Assembly: GCA_900551715.1 (NCBI GenBank)
Contig: URXG01000037.1
Span: 1 to 24,882, forward strand
Source: an uncultured Blautia sp.
Lineage (GTDB): Bacteria; Bacillota; Clostridia; Lachnospirales; Lachnospiraceae
Reading direction: 5' to 3'
DNA: 24,882 bases
Shown here: in pieces, positions 8,401 through 15,929 of the stretch
Layout of the letters: each line of letters begins with the position of its first letter
Position numbering within the stretch: the stretch's first letter is position 1
Notes under the pieces: generated by a model
Seen by the model: only the letters and a program-made list of their open reading frames with translations
The model's database searches: none
What the model was told of the DNA's origin: nothing
Made by a program: the position numbers and the translations under genes

Positions 8401-9051
8401 CGTCAGGATGTAAGCCGGATCAAAGATGAAATCCGCAAACTGGGAGCTGTCAATGTAAATGCTATTGAAGATTATAAAGAACTACTGGAAAGATATACTT
8501 TTCTTTCCGGTCAGTATGAAGATATTGTTACAGCTGAAAAGACTCTGGAAGGTATCATACTGGAACTGGACGAAGGAATGCGAAAACAGTTCACCGAAAA
8601 ATTCCAGGATATCCAGAGAGAATTTGACAGAGCATTCAAGGAACTTTTCGGTGGTGGAAAGGGCACTCTGGAACTGGCAGAAGATGAAGATATACTGGAA
8701 GCTGGAATTCGCATTATCTCACAGCCTCCAGGTAAGAAGCTTCAGAATATGATGCAGCTGTCAGGTGGGGAGAAGGCACTGACTGCCATTGCACTTCTTT
8801 TTGCCATCCAGAATCTTAAGCCATCCCCATTTTGTCTTCTTGACGAGATTGAGGCTGCACTGGATGACTCTAACGTAGGTCGTTTTGCTTCTTATCTCCA
8901 GAAGTTGACGAAGAATACACAATTTATTATAATAACCCATAGACGTGGTACTATGAATGCTGCGGACAGGTTATACGGAATCACCATGCAGGAAAAGGGT
9001 GTATCCACCTTGGTTTCTGTAGATCTGGTAGAAAATCAGTTAACCAAATAA
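5491..9051 (+). CDS. smc: Chromosome segregation ATPase SMC
   Basis: A full-length 1186-residue structural maintenance of chromosomes protein. The N-terminal head has Walker A GPNGSGKS (31-38). A first long coiled coil (about 170-500) leads to a hinge around 515-670 with GVVADII and the Gly-rich GGSMTGGAF. A second coiled coil follows (about 675-1000). The C-terminal head has the signature LSGGEKAL (from 1090) and Walker B ending Asp1118-Glu1119. It works as a homodimer with ScpA and ScpB, whose genes are not in the window, to organise and separate the chromosome. It is embedded in the rnc-smc-ftsY order typical of Firmicutes. Confidence 0.98.
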   Translation: MYLKNIEVYGFKSFAQKINFEFHNGITGIVGPNGSGKSNVGDAVRWVLGEQSAKQLRGGNMQDVIFSGTENRKPLSFASVSITLDNGDHKLPVDFNEVTVTRRLYRSGESEYLINGSGCRLKDIQEMFYDTGIGKEGYSIIGQGQIDKILSGKPEERRELFDEAAGIVKFKRRKNTTLKKLEEEKQNLVRVTDILSELTKQLEPLEKQSETARVYLAKRDELRELDVNLFLLENEENGKKLKELEQILKQTQKELGEAQNAYDQTKVEYERLEQELESLNTRLDELKEQQQENALQKQQYESQRQILEEQILSGRQNCEHYQSRLSVLKDELAQREQQKEELTGQKNDLHTSLKSITEKLHTEEKHLELITVNVEECSNAVEEGKNEIIEILNSRATTKGKAQRFDAMMEQLDIRKAEISQKILRLKSEEAELAEEKNKISLKFNKISDVIQSMNDECVRLEKEIYEIQDQLKKQNSQMEIGQTAYHREASRLESLKNITERYDGYGNSIRRVMEQKSREPGIRGVVADIIHVDKDYEIAIETALGGSIQNIVTDNEQTAKKMIEFLKKNRYGRATFLPLSNMSARGGISQKEVLREPGVIGTANTLVQADPEYAGLVQYLLGRVLVVDHIDHAIAIGKKYRHSLRMVTVEGESLNPGGSMTGGAFRNNSNLLGRRREIEELERSVRQLKKELEEMQHSISENRSRRNVLRDTIADIQEKLRQQYIAQNTAKVNLEQLEEKEKEIQRSYLNIDRDQAALRQQVGEIREDHSSIARELEASQRDEKELETFIDTKQKELEEWKEEEASQIKELEQIRLEKSTLEQQQNFLQENLDRLMSETDSFHKEAEELRENLLNSKEEIHEKEQGIQSLKDASGECAKLEEQLKERRENCQKEKEEKTVSHKSFFEKRDHLSEKTTLLDKECYRLKNQTEKLEEQRESQISYMWEEYEITPNNALSYRNETMTDSLVIRQDVSRIKDEIRKLGAVNVNAIEDYKELLERYTFLSGQYEDIVTAEKTLEGIILELDEGMRKQFTEKFQDIQREFDRAFKELFGGGKGTLELAEDEDILEAGIRIISQPPGKKLQNMMQLSGGEKALTAIALLFAIQNLKPSPFCLLDEIEAALDDSNVGRFASYLQKLTKNTQFIIITHRRGTMNAADRLYGITMQEKGVSTLVSVDLVENQLTK

Positions 9052-9066
9052 CGAGGAGGAACGAAT

Positions 9067-10020
9067 ATGGCCGAAGAAAAAAAGGGCTTTTTTAAGCGGC
9101 TGGTCAGTGGTCTGACAAAAACAAGGGACAACATTGTTGCTGGATTTGATTCTATTTTCAGTGGTTATTCCAGCATTGATGAAGATTTTTACGAAGAACT
9201 GGAAGAGATTCTCATTATGGGAGATATTGGAATCAATGCAACATCTGCAATCCTTGAGAACCTCAAACAGCAGGTATCCCAGCAGCACATCAAAAATCCA
9301 ATGGAATGCAAACAGCTTCTGATCAACAGCATCAAAGATCAGATGCGTGTAGACAGTACAGAATATGAATTTGAAAACAGAAAATCCGTAGTCCTTGTTA
9401 TTGGGGTCAACGGAGTAGGCAAGACTACCTCTGTAGGTAAACTTGCAGGCAAACTCAAAGATCAGGATAAGAAAGTTGTTCTTGCAGCAGCGGATACTTT
9501 TCGTGCAGCAGCAGGAGAGCAGCTGGCTCAGTGGGCTGCCCGCGCAGGTGTGGATATGATCGGTGGACAGCCGGGGGCAGATCCTGCAGCTATTGTATAT
9601 GACGCAGTGGCAGCAGCCAAAGCAAGAAATGCAGATGTTCTTCTGTGCGATACAGCAGGACGTCTTCATAATAAAAAGAATCTTATGGAAGAACTTCGTA
9701 AGATATACAGGATCCTGGAAAAAGAATATCCGGAAGCTTACCTGGAAACTCTGGTAGTTCTGGATGGAACAACAGGACAGAATGCACTGGCTCAAGCCAA
9801 ACAGTTTTCAGAAGTTGCCGATGTTACCGGCATTATCCTGACCAAACTGGACGGTACAGCCAAAGGCGGTATTGCAGTTGCAATACAGTCAGAACTTGAT
9901 ATTCCTGTTAAATATATCGGCGTAGGAGAAACCATAGACGATCTGCAGAAATTCGATGCAGACGCCTTTGTAAATGCACTGTTTGATATTGACAAGAATG
10001 AAACAAACACAGAAGAATAA
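9067..10020 (+). CDS. ftsY: Signal recognition particle receptor FtsY
   Basis: A 317-residue SRP GTPase that docks the Ffh-ribosome complex at the membrane. The N domain (about 20-95) precedes the G domain, which has the P-loop GVNGVGKT (113-120), DTFRAAAGEQL, DTAGRLHNK and TKLDGTAKGG. The acidic A domain of E. coli FtsY is missing; instead a short Lys/Phe-containing N-terminus (EEKKGFFKRL) resembles the amphipathic membrane-targeting helix of Gram-positive FtsY. The start follows GAGGAGGA. It is 15 bases after smc and 17 bases before ilvA, so all three are probably on one transcript. Its partner Ffh is encoded 4 kb downstream. Confidence 0.98.
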   Translation: MAEEKKGFFKRLVSGLTKTRDNIVAGFDSIFSGYSSIDEDFYEELEEILIMGDIGINATSAILENLKQQVSQQHIKNPMECKQLLINSIKDQMRVDSTEYEFENRKSVVLVIGVNGVGKTTSVGKLAGKLKDQDKKVVLAAADTFRAAAGEQLAQWAARAGVDMIGGQPGADPAAIVYDAVAAAKARNADVLLCDTAGRLHNKKNLMEELRKIYRILEKEYPEAYLETLVVLDGTTGQNALAQAKQFSEVADVTGIILTKLDGTAKGGIAVAIQSELDIPVKYIGVGETIDDLQKFDADAFVNALFDIDKNETNTEE

Positions 10021-10037
10021 ACAGGAGGACCAGAAAC

Positions 10038-11249
10038 ATGCTGACATTAGAGAGCTTTGAACAGGCGTCTGAAATCGTAAAACAGGTAACTCAGGAAACA
10101 AAACTGATCAAGAGCAGTTATTTTTCAGAACTTACCGGAAACAAAGTCTATCTAAAACCGGAAAACATGCAGCGTACGGGTGCATACAAAGTACGTGGTG
10201 CCTATTACAAGATCAGCACCCTTACAGAAGAAGAAAGAGCAAAGGGACTGATCGCAGCTTCCGCAGGTAACCACGCACAGGGTGTTGCCTATGCGGCCCA
10301 CAAATTTGGCGCAAAAGCAGTGATCGTTATGCCTACTACCACACCTCTGATTAAGGTTGAAAGAACCAAGAGTTATGGTGCGGAAGTAATTCTCAAGGGA
10401 GACGTTTATGATGAGGCCTGTGCTTATGCACTGGAACTTGCAGAAAAAGAAGGATATACCTTTATTCATCCTTTTGATGATCCGGCTGTTGCAACCGGTC
10501 AGGGTACAATTGCAATGGAGATCGTACAGGAACTTCCTCTTGTAGATTATATTCTGGTACCGATCGGTGGTGGCGGTCTGGCTACAGGTGTTTCTACTCT
10601 TGCCAAACTTCTGAACCCACATATCAAAGTCATCGGTGTAGAACCCTCCGGAGCAGCCTGCATGAAGGCTTCTCTTGAAAAGGGAGAGGTTGTTACACTT
10701 CCTCATGTAAATACTATTGCCGATGGTACAGCAGTACAGACTCCGGGAGAGCATATCTTCCCATACCTTCAGGAGAACCTGGATGATGTGATCACAATCG
10801 ATGATGATGAGCTGATCGTGGCTTTCCTTGATATGGTAGAAAACCACAAAATGATTGTTGAGAACTCAGGTCTTCTGACAGTAGCAGCTCTCCGTCATCT
10901 GAATTTCACCGGCAAAAAAGTAGTTTCTATCCTCAGTGGCGGAAACATGGATGTGATCACCATGTCCTCTGTAGTACAACATGGTCTGATCCAGAGGGAC
11001 CGTATCTTTACTGTTTCTGTACTGATCCCGGACAAACCGGGTGAACTGGTACGTGTTGCTTCTATTATCGCAGAGAACCAGGGTAACGTTATCAAACTGG
11101 ATCATAACCAGTTTGTCAGCACAAACCGCTATGCAGCAGTAGAACTTAAAGTTACACTGGAAGCTTATGGAACAGATCATAAGAATAAGATCGTTCATGC
11201 TCTGGAAGAAGCAGGCTGCAGACCAAAAGTAATTCGCGCAAGTCTCTGA
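10038..11249 (+). CDS. ilvA: Threonine ammonia-lyase (threonine deaminase), single-ACT type
   Basis: A 403-residue PLP enzyme converting L-threonine to 2-oxobutanoate and ammonia, feeding isoleucine synthesis or catabolism. The PLP lysine is Lys51 in GAYKVRGA; SAGNHAQGVAYAA and the phosphate-binding PIGGGGLATG loop are intact. The last 75 residues (from about 328, starting SVLIPDKPGEL) form one ACT regulatory domain. The length and single ACT match the short class rather than the ~500-residue two-ACT E. coli IlvA, so its allosteric control may differ. AGGAGG precedes the start. No other isoleucine genes are nearby; its place after ftsY looks opportunistic. A hairpin closes the unit. Confidence 0.95.
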   Translation: MLTLESFEQASEIVKQVTQETKLIKSSYFSELTGNKVYLKPENMQRTGAYKVRGAYYKISTLTEEERAKGLIAASAGNHAQGVAYAAHKFGAKAVIVMPTTTPLIKVERTKSYGAEVILKGDVYDEACAYALELAEKEGYTFIHPFDDPAVATGQGTIAMEIVQELPLVDYILVPIGGGGLATGVSTLAKLLNPHIKVIGVEPSGAACMKASLEKGEVVTLPHVNTIADGTAVQTPGEHIFPYLQENLDDVITIDDDELIVAFLDMVENHKMIVENSGLLTVAALRHLNFTGKKVVSILSGGNMDVITMSSVVQHGLIQRDRIFTVSVLIPDKPGELVRVASIIAENQGNVIKLDHNQFVSTNRYAAVELKVTLEAYGTDHKNKIVHALEEAGCRPKVIRASL

Positions 11250-11264
11250 TCCATATAATTACAG

Positions 11265-11294
11265 ATCCGCCTGAAATATTCAGGCGGATTTATT
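11265..11294 (+). terminator. Hairpin terminator after ilvA
   Basis: A perfect 11-bp stem (11265-11275 with 11279-11289) with a three-base loop is followed by TTATT, a rather poor T tract. It probably terminates the plsX-ilvA transcript, at least in part; some read-through into the next gene is likely because no clear promoter is seen between them. Confidence 0.72.
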
Positions 11295-11317
11295 AAACTG
11301 AAAAAGGAGGTAATCTA

Positions 11318-13228
11318 ATGGTTTTAGAAGAATATCAGAAAGCATATAGAATGGGAAAAAAAGATTACCAGGCAAGAATGTCAAGAGGTGAAATACCTAC
11401 CTTACCGGTACTGGATGAAATTCTTCCCAAGGGAAATTATTCCGAAGTTCCCCTGGGACTGGTACAGATTCCCATTGATCAGATCGTGGGAACCAAAAGT
11501 GATGGAAGAAGTGGTGCATTTGCCGGTAACTTTATGCCTGTATTAAAAATGGATACAGAATTTGCTTTTAAGTGGAATTCACTGAGTCTCATTCATCTGA
11601 ATGAAGGTATTCGGGATCCTATCAAAGCGTACGAATACATGAATAAGTTTTATGTACAAGAAGGTAATAAGCGAGTCAGTGTGCTGAAATTTTATGGAGC
11701 AGTATCCATTCCCGGATATGTAACCAGAATCCTTCCTCCAAAGACAGAAGAAAAAGAAAATAAAATCTATTACGAATTTGTAGATTTTTATGCATTGTCA
11801 CAAATAAATTATATATGGTTTTCCAGCCTGGGAAGTTTTGCAAAATTACAAACTGCGGTAGGCAAAAAGTCTGATGAAATATGGACAGATGAAGACCGTC
11901 TTATGTTCAGTTCTACTTATTTCAGATTTACCTGCGAATATGAAGCACTGGGTGGCAAAAAACTTTCCATTACTACAGGAGATGCTTTCCTTGCTTTTCT
12001 CATCATTTATGATTATAACGAAATATGCAATATCACTGTAAATGAACTGAAGATACTGGTTCAGAAAAGTTGGGAAGAATTTGAGCTTCTGGACCATGGA
12101 CACAGGGTTGAACTGAAAATGACCCCTAATCAGGAAAAAACACCTTTACTGAACAGGCTTTTACCGATCAGTTCTCCAAAACTGAAAATTGCATTTCTCT
12201 ATGCCAAAACACCAGGCACTTCTGCATGGACCTATGCCCATGAACTTGGAAGACTTCATCTGGAACAGACATTCCCGGAAGAAGTTACAACTATGTGTTA
12301 TGAAAATCTCACTCAAGACCTGGCAGACAAAGCCATTGAGGATGCCATCAGAAAAGGATGCAATATTGTTTTTACCACAACTCCGGAATTTGTTCAGGCA
12401 AGCGTGCAGGCAGCCATTTCACATCCGGATGTACGGATTCTGAACTGCTCTCTGAATACTACTCACCGCTATATCCGTACTTATTATGCACGTATGCATG
12501 AAGCTAAATTCCTAATGGGTGCCATTGCAGGTGCCATGTCAGAGAACGGTCTTCTGGCGTATATTGCAGATTATCCCATTTTTGGCACCATTGCCAACAT
12601 CAATGCCTTTGCTCTTGGAGCCAGAATGGTCAATCCCCGGGCAAAAGTTTATCTTGAATGGTCTACATTGAAGGACAGTGACCTGAAATCTGTTATGAAC
12701 CAGCTTTTGCGAAAAGGCGTTTCCATTGTCTCCGGAAAGGATATGGTAATACCGGAAGAAGCATCCAGATATTTTGGCCTTTATCGTCTGGAAAACGGTG
12801 AACCCCGTAATCTTGCAATGCCATTATGGCACTGGGGCAAGTTCTATGAGCAGCTGATCCGTACGATCATGAACGGAACCTGGAAGTATGATGATAACAA
12901 AGAAGAAATGAAAGCAATCAATTACTGGTGGGGAATTTCTTCTGAAGTTGTAGATGTGATCTGTTCCCAGAATCTTCCTATTGGAACCAAAAGACTGGTA
13001 GATCTTCTGAAGGGAACCATTGGAAGAGGAGAATTTAATCCTTTTACAGGTATTCTTTATTCACAGAAAGGAATAATACAGTCTGATACCAAGGGAAGTC
13101 TCTCTTCAGAAGAGATTATTACTATGGACTGGCTTGCAGAAAACATCATCGGTTCCATTCCGACGCAACAGGAACTGAAAGATCAGGCAAAAGCAGTGAC
13201 GTTACAGTCCGGAGTGGAAACCATATGA
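11318..13228 (+). CDS. Cytoplasmic BMP/Med-like ligand-binding protein with N-terminal ParB/sulfiredoxin-like region
   Basis: A 636-residue protein that would usually be labelled a BMP-family substrate-binding protein, yet it has no signal peptide or lipobox: the N-terminus is charged (EEYQKAYRMGKKDY). Residues about 45-150 look like a ParB/sulfiredoxin-type fold: IPIDQIVG, then GIRDPIKAYEY, then YVQEGNKRVSVLKFYGAVSI, which parallels the family pattern of a PI strand followed by YVxDGNHRVxxA. A helical middle (about 155-275) links to a BMP/PnrA-like domain (about 287-560) with AWTYAHELGR, EFVQASVQAA, YYARMHEAKFLMGAIAG and NINAFALGARMVNP. BMP domains bind nucleosides or related ligands. No permease genes adjoin it. 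AAGGAGGT gives the start. The stop overlaps the phosphoesterase gene. The function is not known; a ligand-sensing cytoplasmic role is inferred. Confidence 0.82.
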   Translation: MVLEEYQKAYRMGKKDYQARMSRGEIPTLPVLDEILPKGNYSEVPLGLVQIPIDQIVGTKSDGRSGAFAGNFMPVLKMDTEFAFKWNSLSLIHLNEGIRDPIKAYEYMNKFYVQEGNKRVSVLKFYGAVSIPGYVTRILPPKTEEKENKIYYEFVDFYALSQINYIWFSSLGSFAKLQTAVGKKSDEIWTDEDRLMFSSTYFRFTCEYEALGGKKLSITTGDAFLAFLIIYDYNEICNITVNELKILVQKSWEEFELLDHGHRVELKMTPNQEKTPLLNRLLPISSPKLKIAFLYAKTPGTSAWTYAHELGRLHLEQTFPEEVTTMCYENLTQDLADKAIEDAIRKGCNIVFTTTPEFVQASVQAAISHPDVRILNCSLNTTHRYIRTYYARMHEAKFLMGAIAGAMSENGLLAYIADYPIFGTIANINAFALGARMVNPRAKVYLEWSTLKDSDLKSVMNQLLRKGVSIVSGKDMVIPEEASRYFGLYRLENGEPRNLAMPLWHWGKFYEQLIRTIMNGTWKYDDNKEEMKAINYWWGISSEVVDVICSQNLPIGTKRLVDLLKGTIGRGEFNPFTGILYSQKGIIQSDTKGSLSSEEIITMDWLAENIIGSIPTQQELKDQAKAVTLQSGVETI

Positions 13229-13854
13229 AGATACTTGCCATAGCAGATGTAGAATCAAAATATCTGTGGGATTACTTTGAAAAAAGTAAACTGGAGGGAA
13301 TTGATCTGATCATATCCTGTGGAGATCTGGATCCGCATTATCTTTCTTTCCTGGCTACGTTTACTTCGGCACCGGTACTATATGTCCATGGAAACCATGA
13401 CGATAAATACGAAAAGATCCCTCCGGACGGATGTATCTGCATCGATGATAAGATCTATGTATATGAAGGCATACGGATCATGGGACTGGGCGGTTCTATG
13501 AGATACAAGCCTGGTGACCACCAGTATACAGAATGGGAAATGCGGAAAAGAGTGGCAAAAATGCTTCCAAAGATTCTCTGGCGTAGAGGATTTGACATAC
13601 TGGTCACCCATGCACCTGCTTATCAGCTGAATGACGGAAGAGATCTTCCACATCAGGGTTTCAAAGTTTTCCGGAAGCTGATAGAGAAATATCATCCGAA
13701 ATATTATCTTCATGGACATGTACACATGTCTTATGGAAGAAACCACAAACGATATGACAAATACATGGATACCCATGTGCTAAATGCCTTTGACCGGTGT
13801 GTGTTTGAATTTGAAGCAGAAGACCCGGGAAAATTTTTTACTTCGTCAAGATAA
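13225..13854 (+). CDS. Metallophosphoesterase (calcineurin-like) with atypical first metal motif
   Basis: A 209-residue member of the calcineurin-like phosphoesterase superfamily, with no signal or membrane segment. The metal motifs appear in order: Asp8-Val-Glu10, GDLD (33-36), GNHD (56-59), His129 in THAP, and GHVH (164-167). In typical members the first motif is Asp-x-His; here His is replaced by Glu10, while all later motifs are intact. The enzyme probably hydrolyses a phosphomonoester or phosphodiester, but the substrate cannot be deduced. Its ATG overlaps the stop of the BMP/ParB-like gene (ATGA), the strongest clue to its role: the two products are likely made in fixed proportion and may act on the same ligand. 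The ylxM-ffh promoter begins six bases after its stop. Confidence 0.88.
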   Translation: MKILAIADVESKYLWDYFEKSKLEGIDLIISCGDLDPHYLSFLATFTSAPVLYVHGNHDDKYEKIPPDGCICIDDKIYVYEGIRIMGLGGSMRYKPGDHQYTEWEMRKRVAKMLPKILWRRGFDILVTHAPAYQLNDGRDLPHQGFKVFRKLIEKYHPKYYLHGHVHMSYGRNHKRYDKYMDTHVLNAFDRCVFEFEAEDPGKFFTSSR

Positions 13855-13859
13855 AATAC

Positions 13860-13888
13860 TTGACAACATATTAAAAATAAGTTATGAT
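13860..13888 (+). promoter_or_regulatory. Near-consensus sigma-A promoter for ylxM-ffh-rpsP
   Basis: A perfect TTGACA (13860-13865), a 17-base spacer and TATGAT (13883-13888) lie between the phosphoesterase stop and ylxM. This is the closest match to the vegetative consensus in the window and implies strong constitutive expression of the SRP and ribosomal gene group. The leader would be only about 10 bases long, just enough to hold the AAGGTGG ribosome binding site. Confidence 0.88.
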
Positions 13889-13905
13889 ACCCAAGGTGGT
13901 TACAG

Positions 13906-14229
13906 ATGGAAAAATTTGTAGAACAGACGTTATTATATGATTTTTATGGTGAGCTTCTTACAGAGAGACAGCAGCAGGTCTACGAAAGTGTAGTTCTTGA
14001 AGATTATTCTCTCAGCGAAGTTGCCGAAGATCTTGGAATCAGCAGACAGGGTGTTCATGATATGATTCGCCGGTGTAATCATACGCTGGAAGAATATGAG
14101 AACAAACTGCATCTTGTCGATAAGTTTCTGAATATCCGCAAACAGATAAAAAGCATAAAAGAGCTGGCAGATCAGTATCATGCTGACGAGATCGCAGAAC
14201 TTTCCAATGAAATATTAGAGGAGTTATAA
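13906..14229 (+). CDS. ylxM: YlxM-like SRP-associated HTH protein (UPF0122)
   Basis: A 107-residue helical protein with a sigma-70 region 4-like helix-turn-helix (about 20-65; LTERQQQVYES, YSLSEVAEDLGISRQGVHDMI). This is the YlxM/UPF0122 family, nearly always found directly upstream of ffh in Gram-positive bacteria. In streptococci YlxM associates with the SRP and modulates Ffh GTPase activity; it is not thought to be a classical sigma factor. It starts after AAGGTGG, and its last codons (GAGGAG) form the ribosome binding site of ffh, which begins three bases after the stop. Confidence 0.95.
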   Translation: MEKFVEQTLLYDFYGELLTERQQQVYESVVLEDYSLSEVAEDLGISRQGVHDMIRRCNHTLEEYENKLHLVDKFLNIRKQIKSIKELADQYHADEIAELSNEILEEL

Positions 14230-14232
14230 AGA

Positions 14233-15579
14233 ATGGCATTTGAAAGCTTGACAGAGAAATTACAAAACGTATTCAAAAAGCTGAGAGGCAAGGGACTTCT
14301 TACAGAAGAGGATGTTAAGATTGCCCTGAAAGAAGTAAAGATGGCTCTTCTGGAAGCTGACGTAAACTTCAAAGTCGTAAAGCAGTTTACCAAATCTGTA
14401 CAAGAACGTGCGGTAGGTCAGGACGTAATGAGCGGCCTGAATCCCGGACAGATGGTGATCAAGATCGTTAATGAAGAACTTGTGAACCTGATGGGAAGCG
14501 AAACAACCGAACTTCCTCTGAAACCCGGCAATGATATCACTGTCCTTATGATGGCAGGTCTTCAAGGTGCCGGTAAAACAACCACAGTGGCCAAGCTTGC
14601 CGGCAAGCTGAAATCCAAAGGAAAACGCCCTCTTCTGGTTGCCTGTGACGTATATCGTCCAGCAGCGATCACACAGCTTCAGTTAAATGGTGAGAAACAG
14701 GGTGTGGAAGTTTTTTCCATGGGTGATAAACAGAAACCGGTAGATATCGCCAAAGCAGCAATTGAACATGCCAAAGCCAATCAGCAGAATGTAGTACTGA
14801 TCGATACCGCAGGACGTCTTCATGTAGATGAGGATATGATGCAGGAACTTTCCGACATCAAAGAAAATGTTCATGTGGATGCAACACTTCTGATTGTAGA
14901 TGCAATGACCGGTCAGGATGCAGTAAATGTAGCCAAGACTTTCACCGAAAAAGTAGGAATCGACGGAGTTATCCTTACCAAAATGGACGGTGACACCCGA
15001 GGTGGTGCTGCACTTTCCATCAAGGCAGTAACAGGTAAGCCGATCCTGTATGTTGGTATGGGTGAGAAGCTTTCTGATCTGGAACAGTTCTATCCGGAAC
15101 GCATGGCTTCCAGAATCCTTGGTATGGGCGATGTAATGAGCCTTATCGAGAAAGCGGAGGCTGCACTTGACAAAGATCAGGCAGCTGAAATGCAGAAAAA
15201 GCTCAAAAAGATGGATTTCGATTTCAACGATTATCTGACCAGTATGGAACAGATGAACAAAATGGGTGGAATTGGCAGTATCCTGAACATGCTTCCAGGT
15301 GTAGGAAGCAAAGCAAAAGAACTGGAAGATATGATCGATGAGAAGGCACTGGACCGAACCAAAGCTATCATTCTTTCCATGACACCAAAGGAAAGAAGTA
15401 ATCCGGGAATTCTTAATATTTCCCGTAAGAACCGTATCGCCAGAGGCGCCGGAGTAGATATCGCCGAAGTTAACAGACTGGTAAAACAGTTCGAACAGAG
15501 CAAGAAAATGATGAAACAAATGCCCGGTATGATGGGCGGTAAAATGGGTAAAAGAGGCGGCTTCAAGCTTCCTTTTTAA
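14233..15579 (+). CDS. ffh: Signal recognition particle protein Ffh (SRP54)
   Basis: A 448-residue SRP GTPase that, with the 4.5S/6S SRP RNA, binds signal sequences as they leave the ribosome. The N domain (1-90) is followed by the G domain with GLQGAGKT (109-116), DVYRPAAITQLQ, DTAGRLHVDEDM and TKMDGDTRGG. The Met-rich M domain (about 300-448) includes GMGDVMSLIEK, the RNA-binding SRKNRIARGAG segment and a tail KKMMKQMPGMMGGKMGKRGG. Length is normal. The SRP RNA gene is not in the window. It is co-transcribed with ylxM from the promoter at 13860-13888. Confidence 0.98.
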   Translation: MAFESLTEKLQNVFKKLRGKGLLTEEDVKIALKEVKMALLEADVNFKVVKQFTKSVQERAVGQDVMSGLNPGQMVIKIVNEELVNLMGSETTELPLKPGNDITVLMMAGLQGAGKTTTVAKLAGKLKSKGKRPLLVACDVYRPAAITQLQLNGEKQGVEVFSMGDKQKPVDIAKAAIEHAKANQQNVVLIDTAGRLHVDEDMMQELSDIKENVHVDATLLIVDAMTGQDAVNVAKTFTEKVGIDGVILTKMDGDTRGGAALSIKAVTGKPILYVGMGEKLSDLEQFYPERMASRILGMGDVMSLIEKAEAALDKDQAAEMQKKLKKMDFDFNDYLTSMEQMNKMGGIGSILNMLPGVGSKAKELEDMIDEKALDRTKAIILSMTPKERSNPGILNISRKNRIARGAGVDIAEVNRLVKQFEQSKKMMKQMPGMMGGKMGKRGGFKLPF

Positions 15580-15624
15580 TAAATGTAAATACAAACAAAG
15601 ATATTATAATGGAGGAAAACAAAA

Positions 15625-15870
15625 ATGGCAGTAAAAATCAGATTAAGAAGAATGGGACAGAAGAAAGCACCTTTTTATAGAATTATCGTTGCAGATTCTC
15701 GCAGCAAACGTGACGGAAAATGCATCGACGAAATCGGAACATATGATCCGAACGTTGAGCCAAGCGCTTGCAAAGTAGACGAAGAAGCAGCTAAAAAATG
15801 GCTTGCAGCAGGAGCTCAGCCTACAGATGTTGTTGCAAAAATCTTCAAACAGGCTGGAATTGAGAAATAA
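15625..15870 (+). CDS. rpsP: 30S ribosomal protein S16 (bS16)
   Basis: An 81-residue basic small-subunit protein of standard length, beginning MAVKIRLRRMGQKKAPFYRI and containing DSRSKRDGK and EIGTYDPN, all conserved in bS16. GGAGGAAAAC sets the start. The 45-base gap after ffh is AT-rich with a TATAAT-like string but no matching -35, so I assume read-through from the ylxM promoter. The order ffh-rpsP-khpA-rimM-trmD is that of other Firmicutes. Confidence 0.98.
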   Translation: MAVKIRLRRMGQKKAPFYRIIVADSRSKRDGKCIDEIGTYDPNVEPSACKVDEEAAKKWLAAGAQPTDVVAKIFKQAGIEK

Positions 15871-15929
15871 TAAATATTCCAGAAGGTATTTCGTAAATGC
15901 CCTTTCATGGCAGTACAGGGAGGTATGTA

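Noticed and set aside
13906..14229. YlxM helix-turn-helix protein as a sigma factor or transcription regulator
   Set aside because: Although the fold resembles sigma region 4, the length, sequence and position directly before ffh identify the SRP-linked YlxM family.
15605..15610. TATAAT directly before rpsP as a promoter -10
   Set aside because: There is no -35-like hexamer 16-18 bases upstream, and the string lies two bases from the ribosome binding site, leaving almost no leader.
15897..15929. Upstream in-frame ATG extending khpA by 11 residues
   Set aside because: It has no ribosome binding site and adds residues unlike the family, whereas the ATG at 15930 follows GGGAGGT at good spacing.
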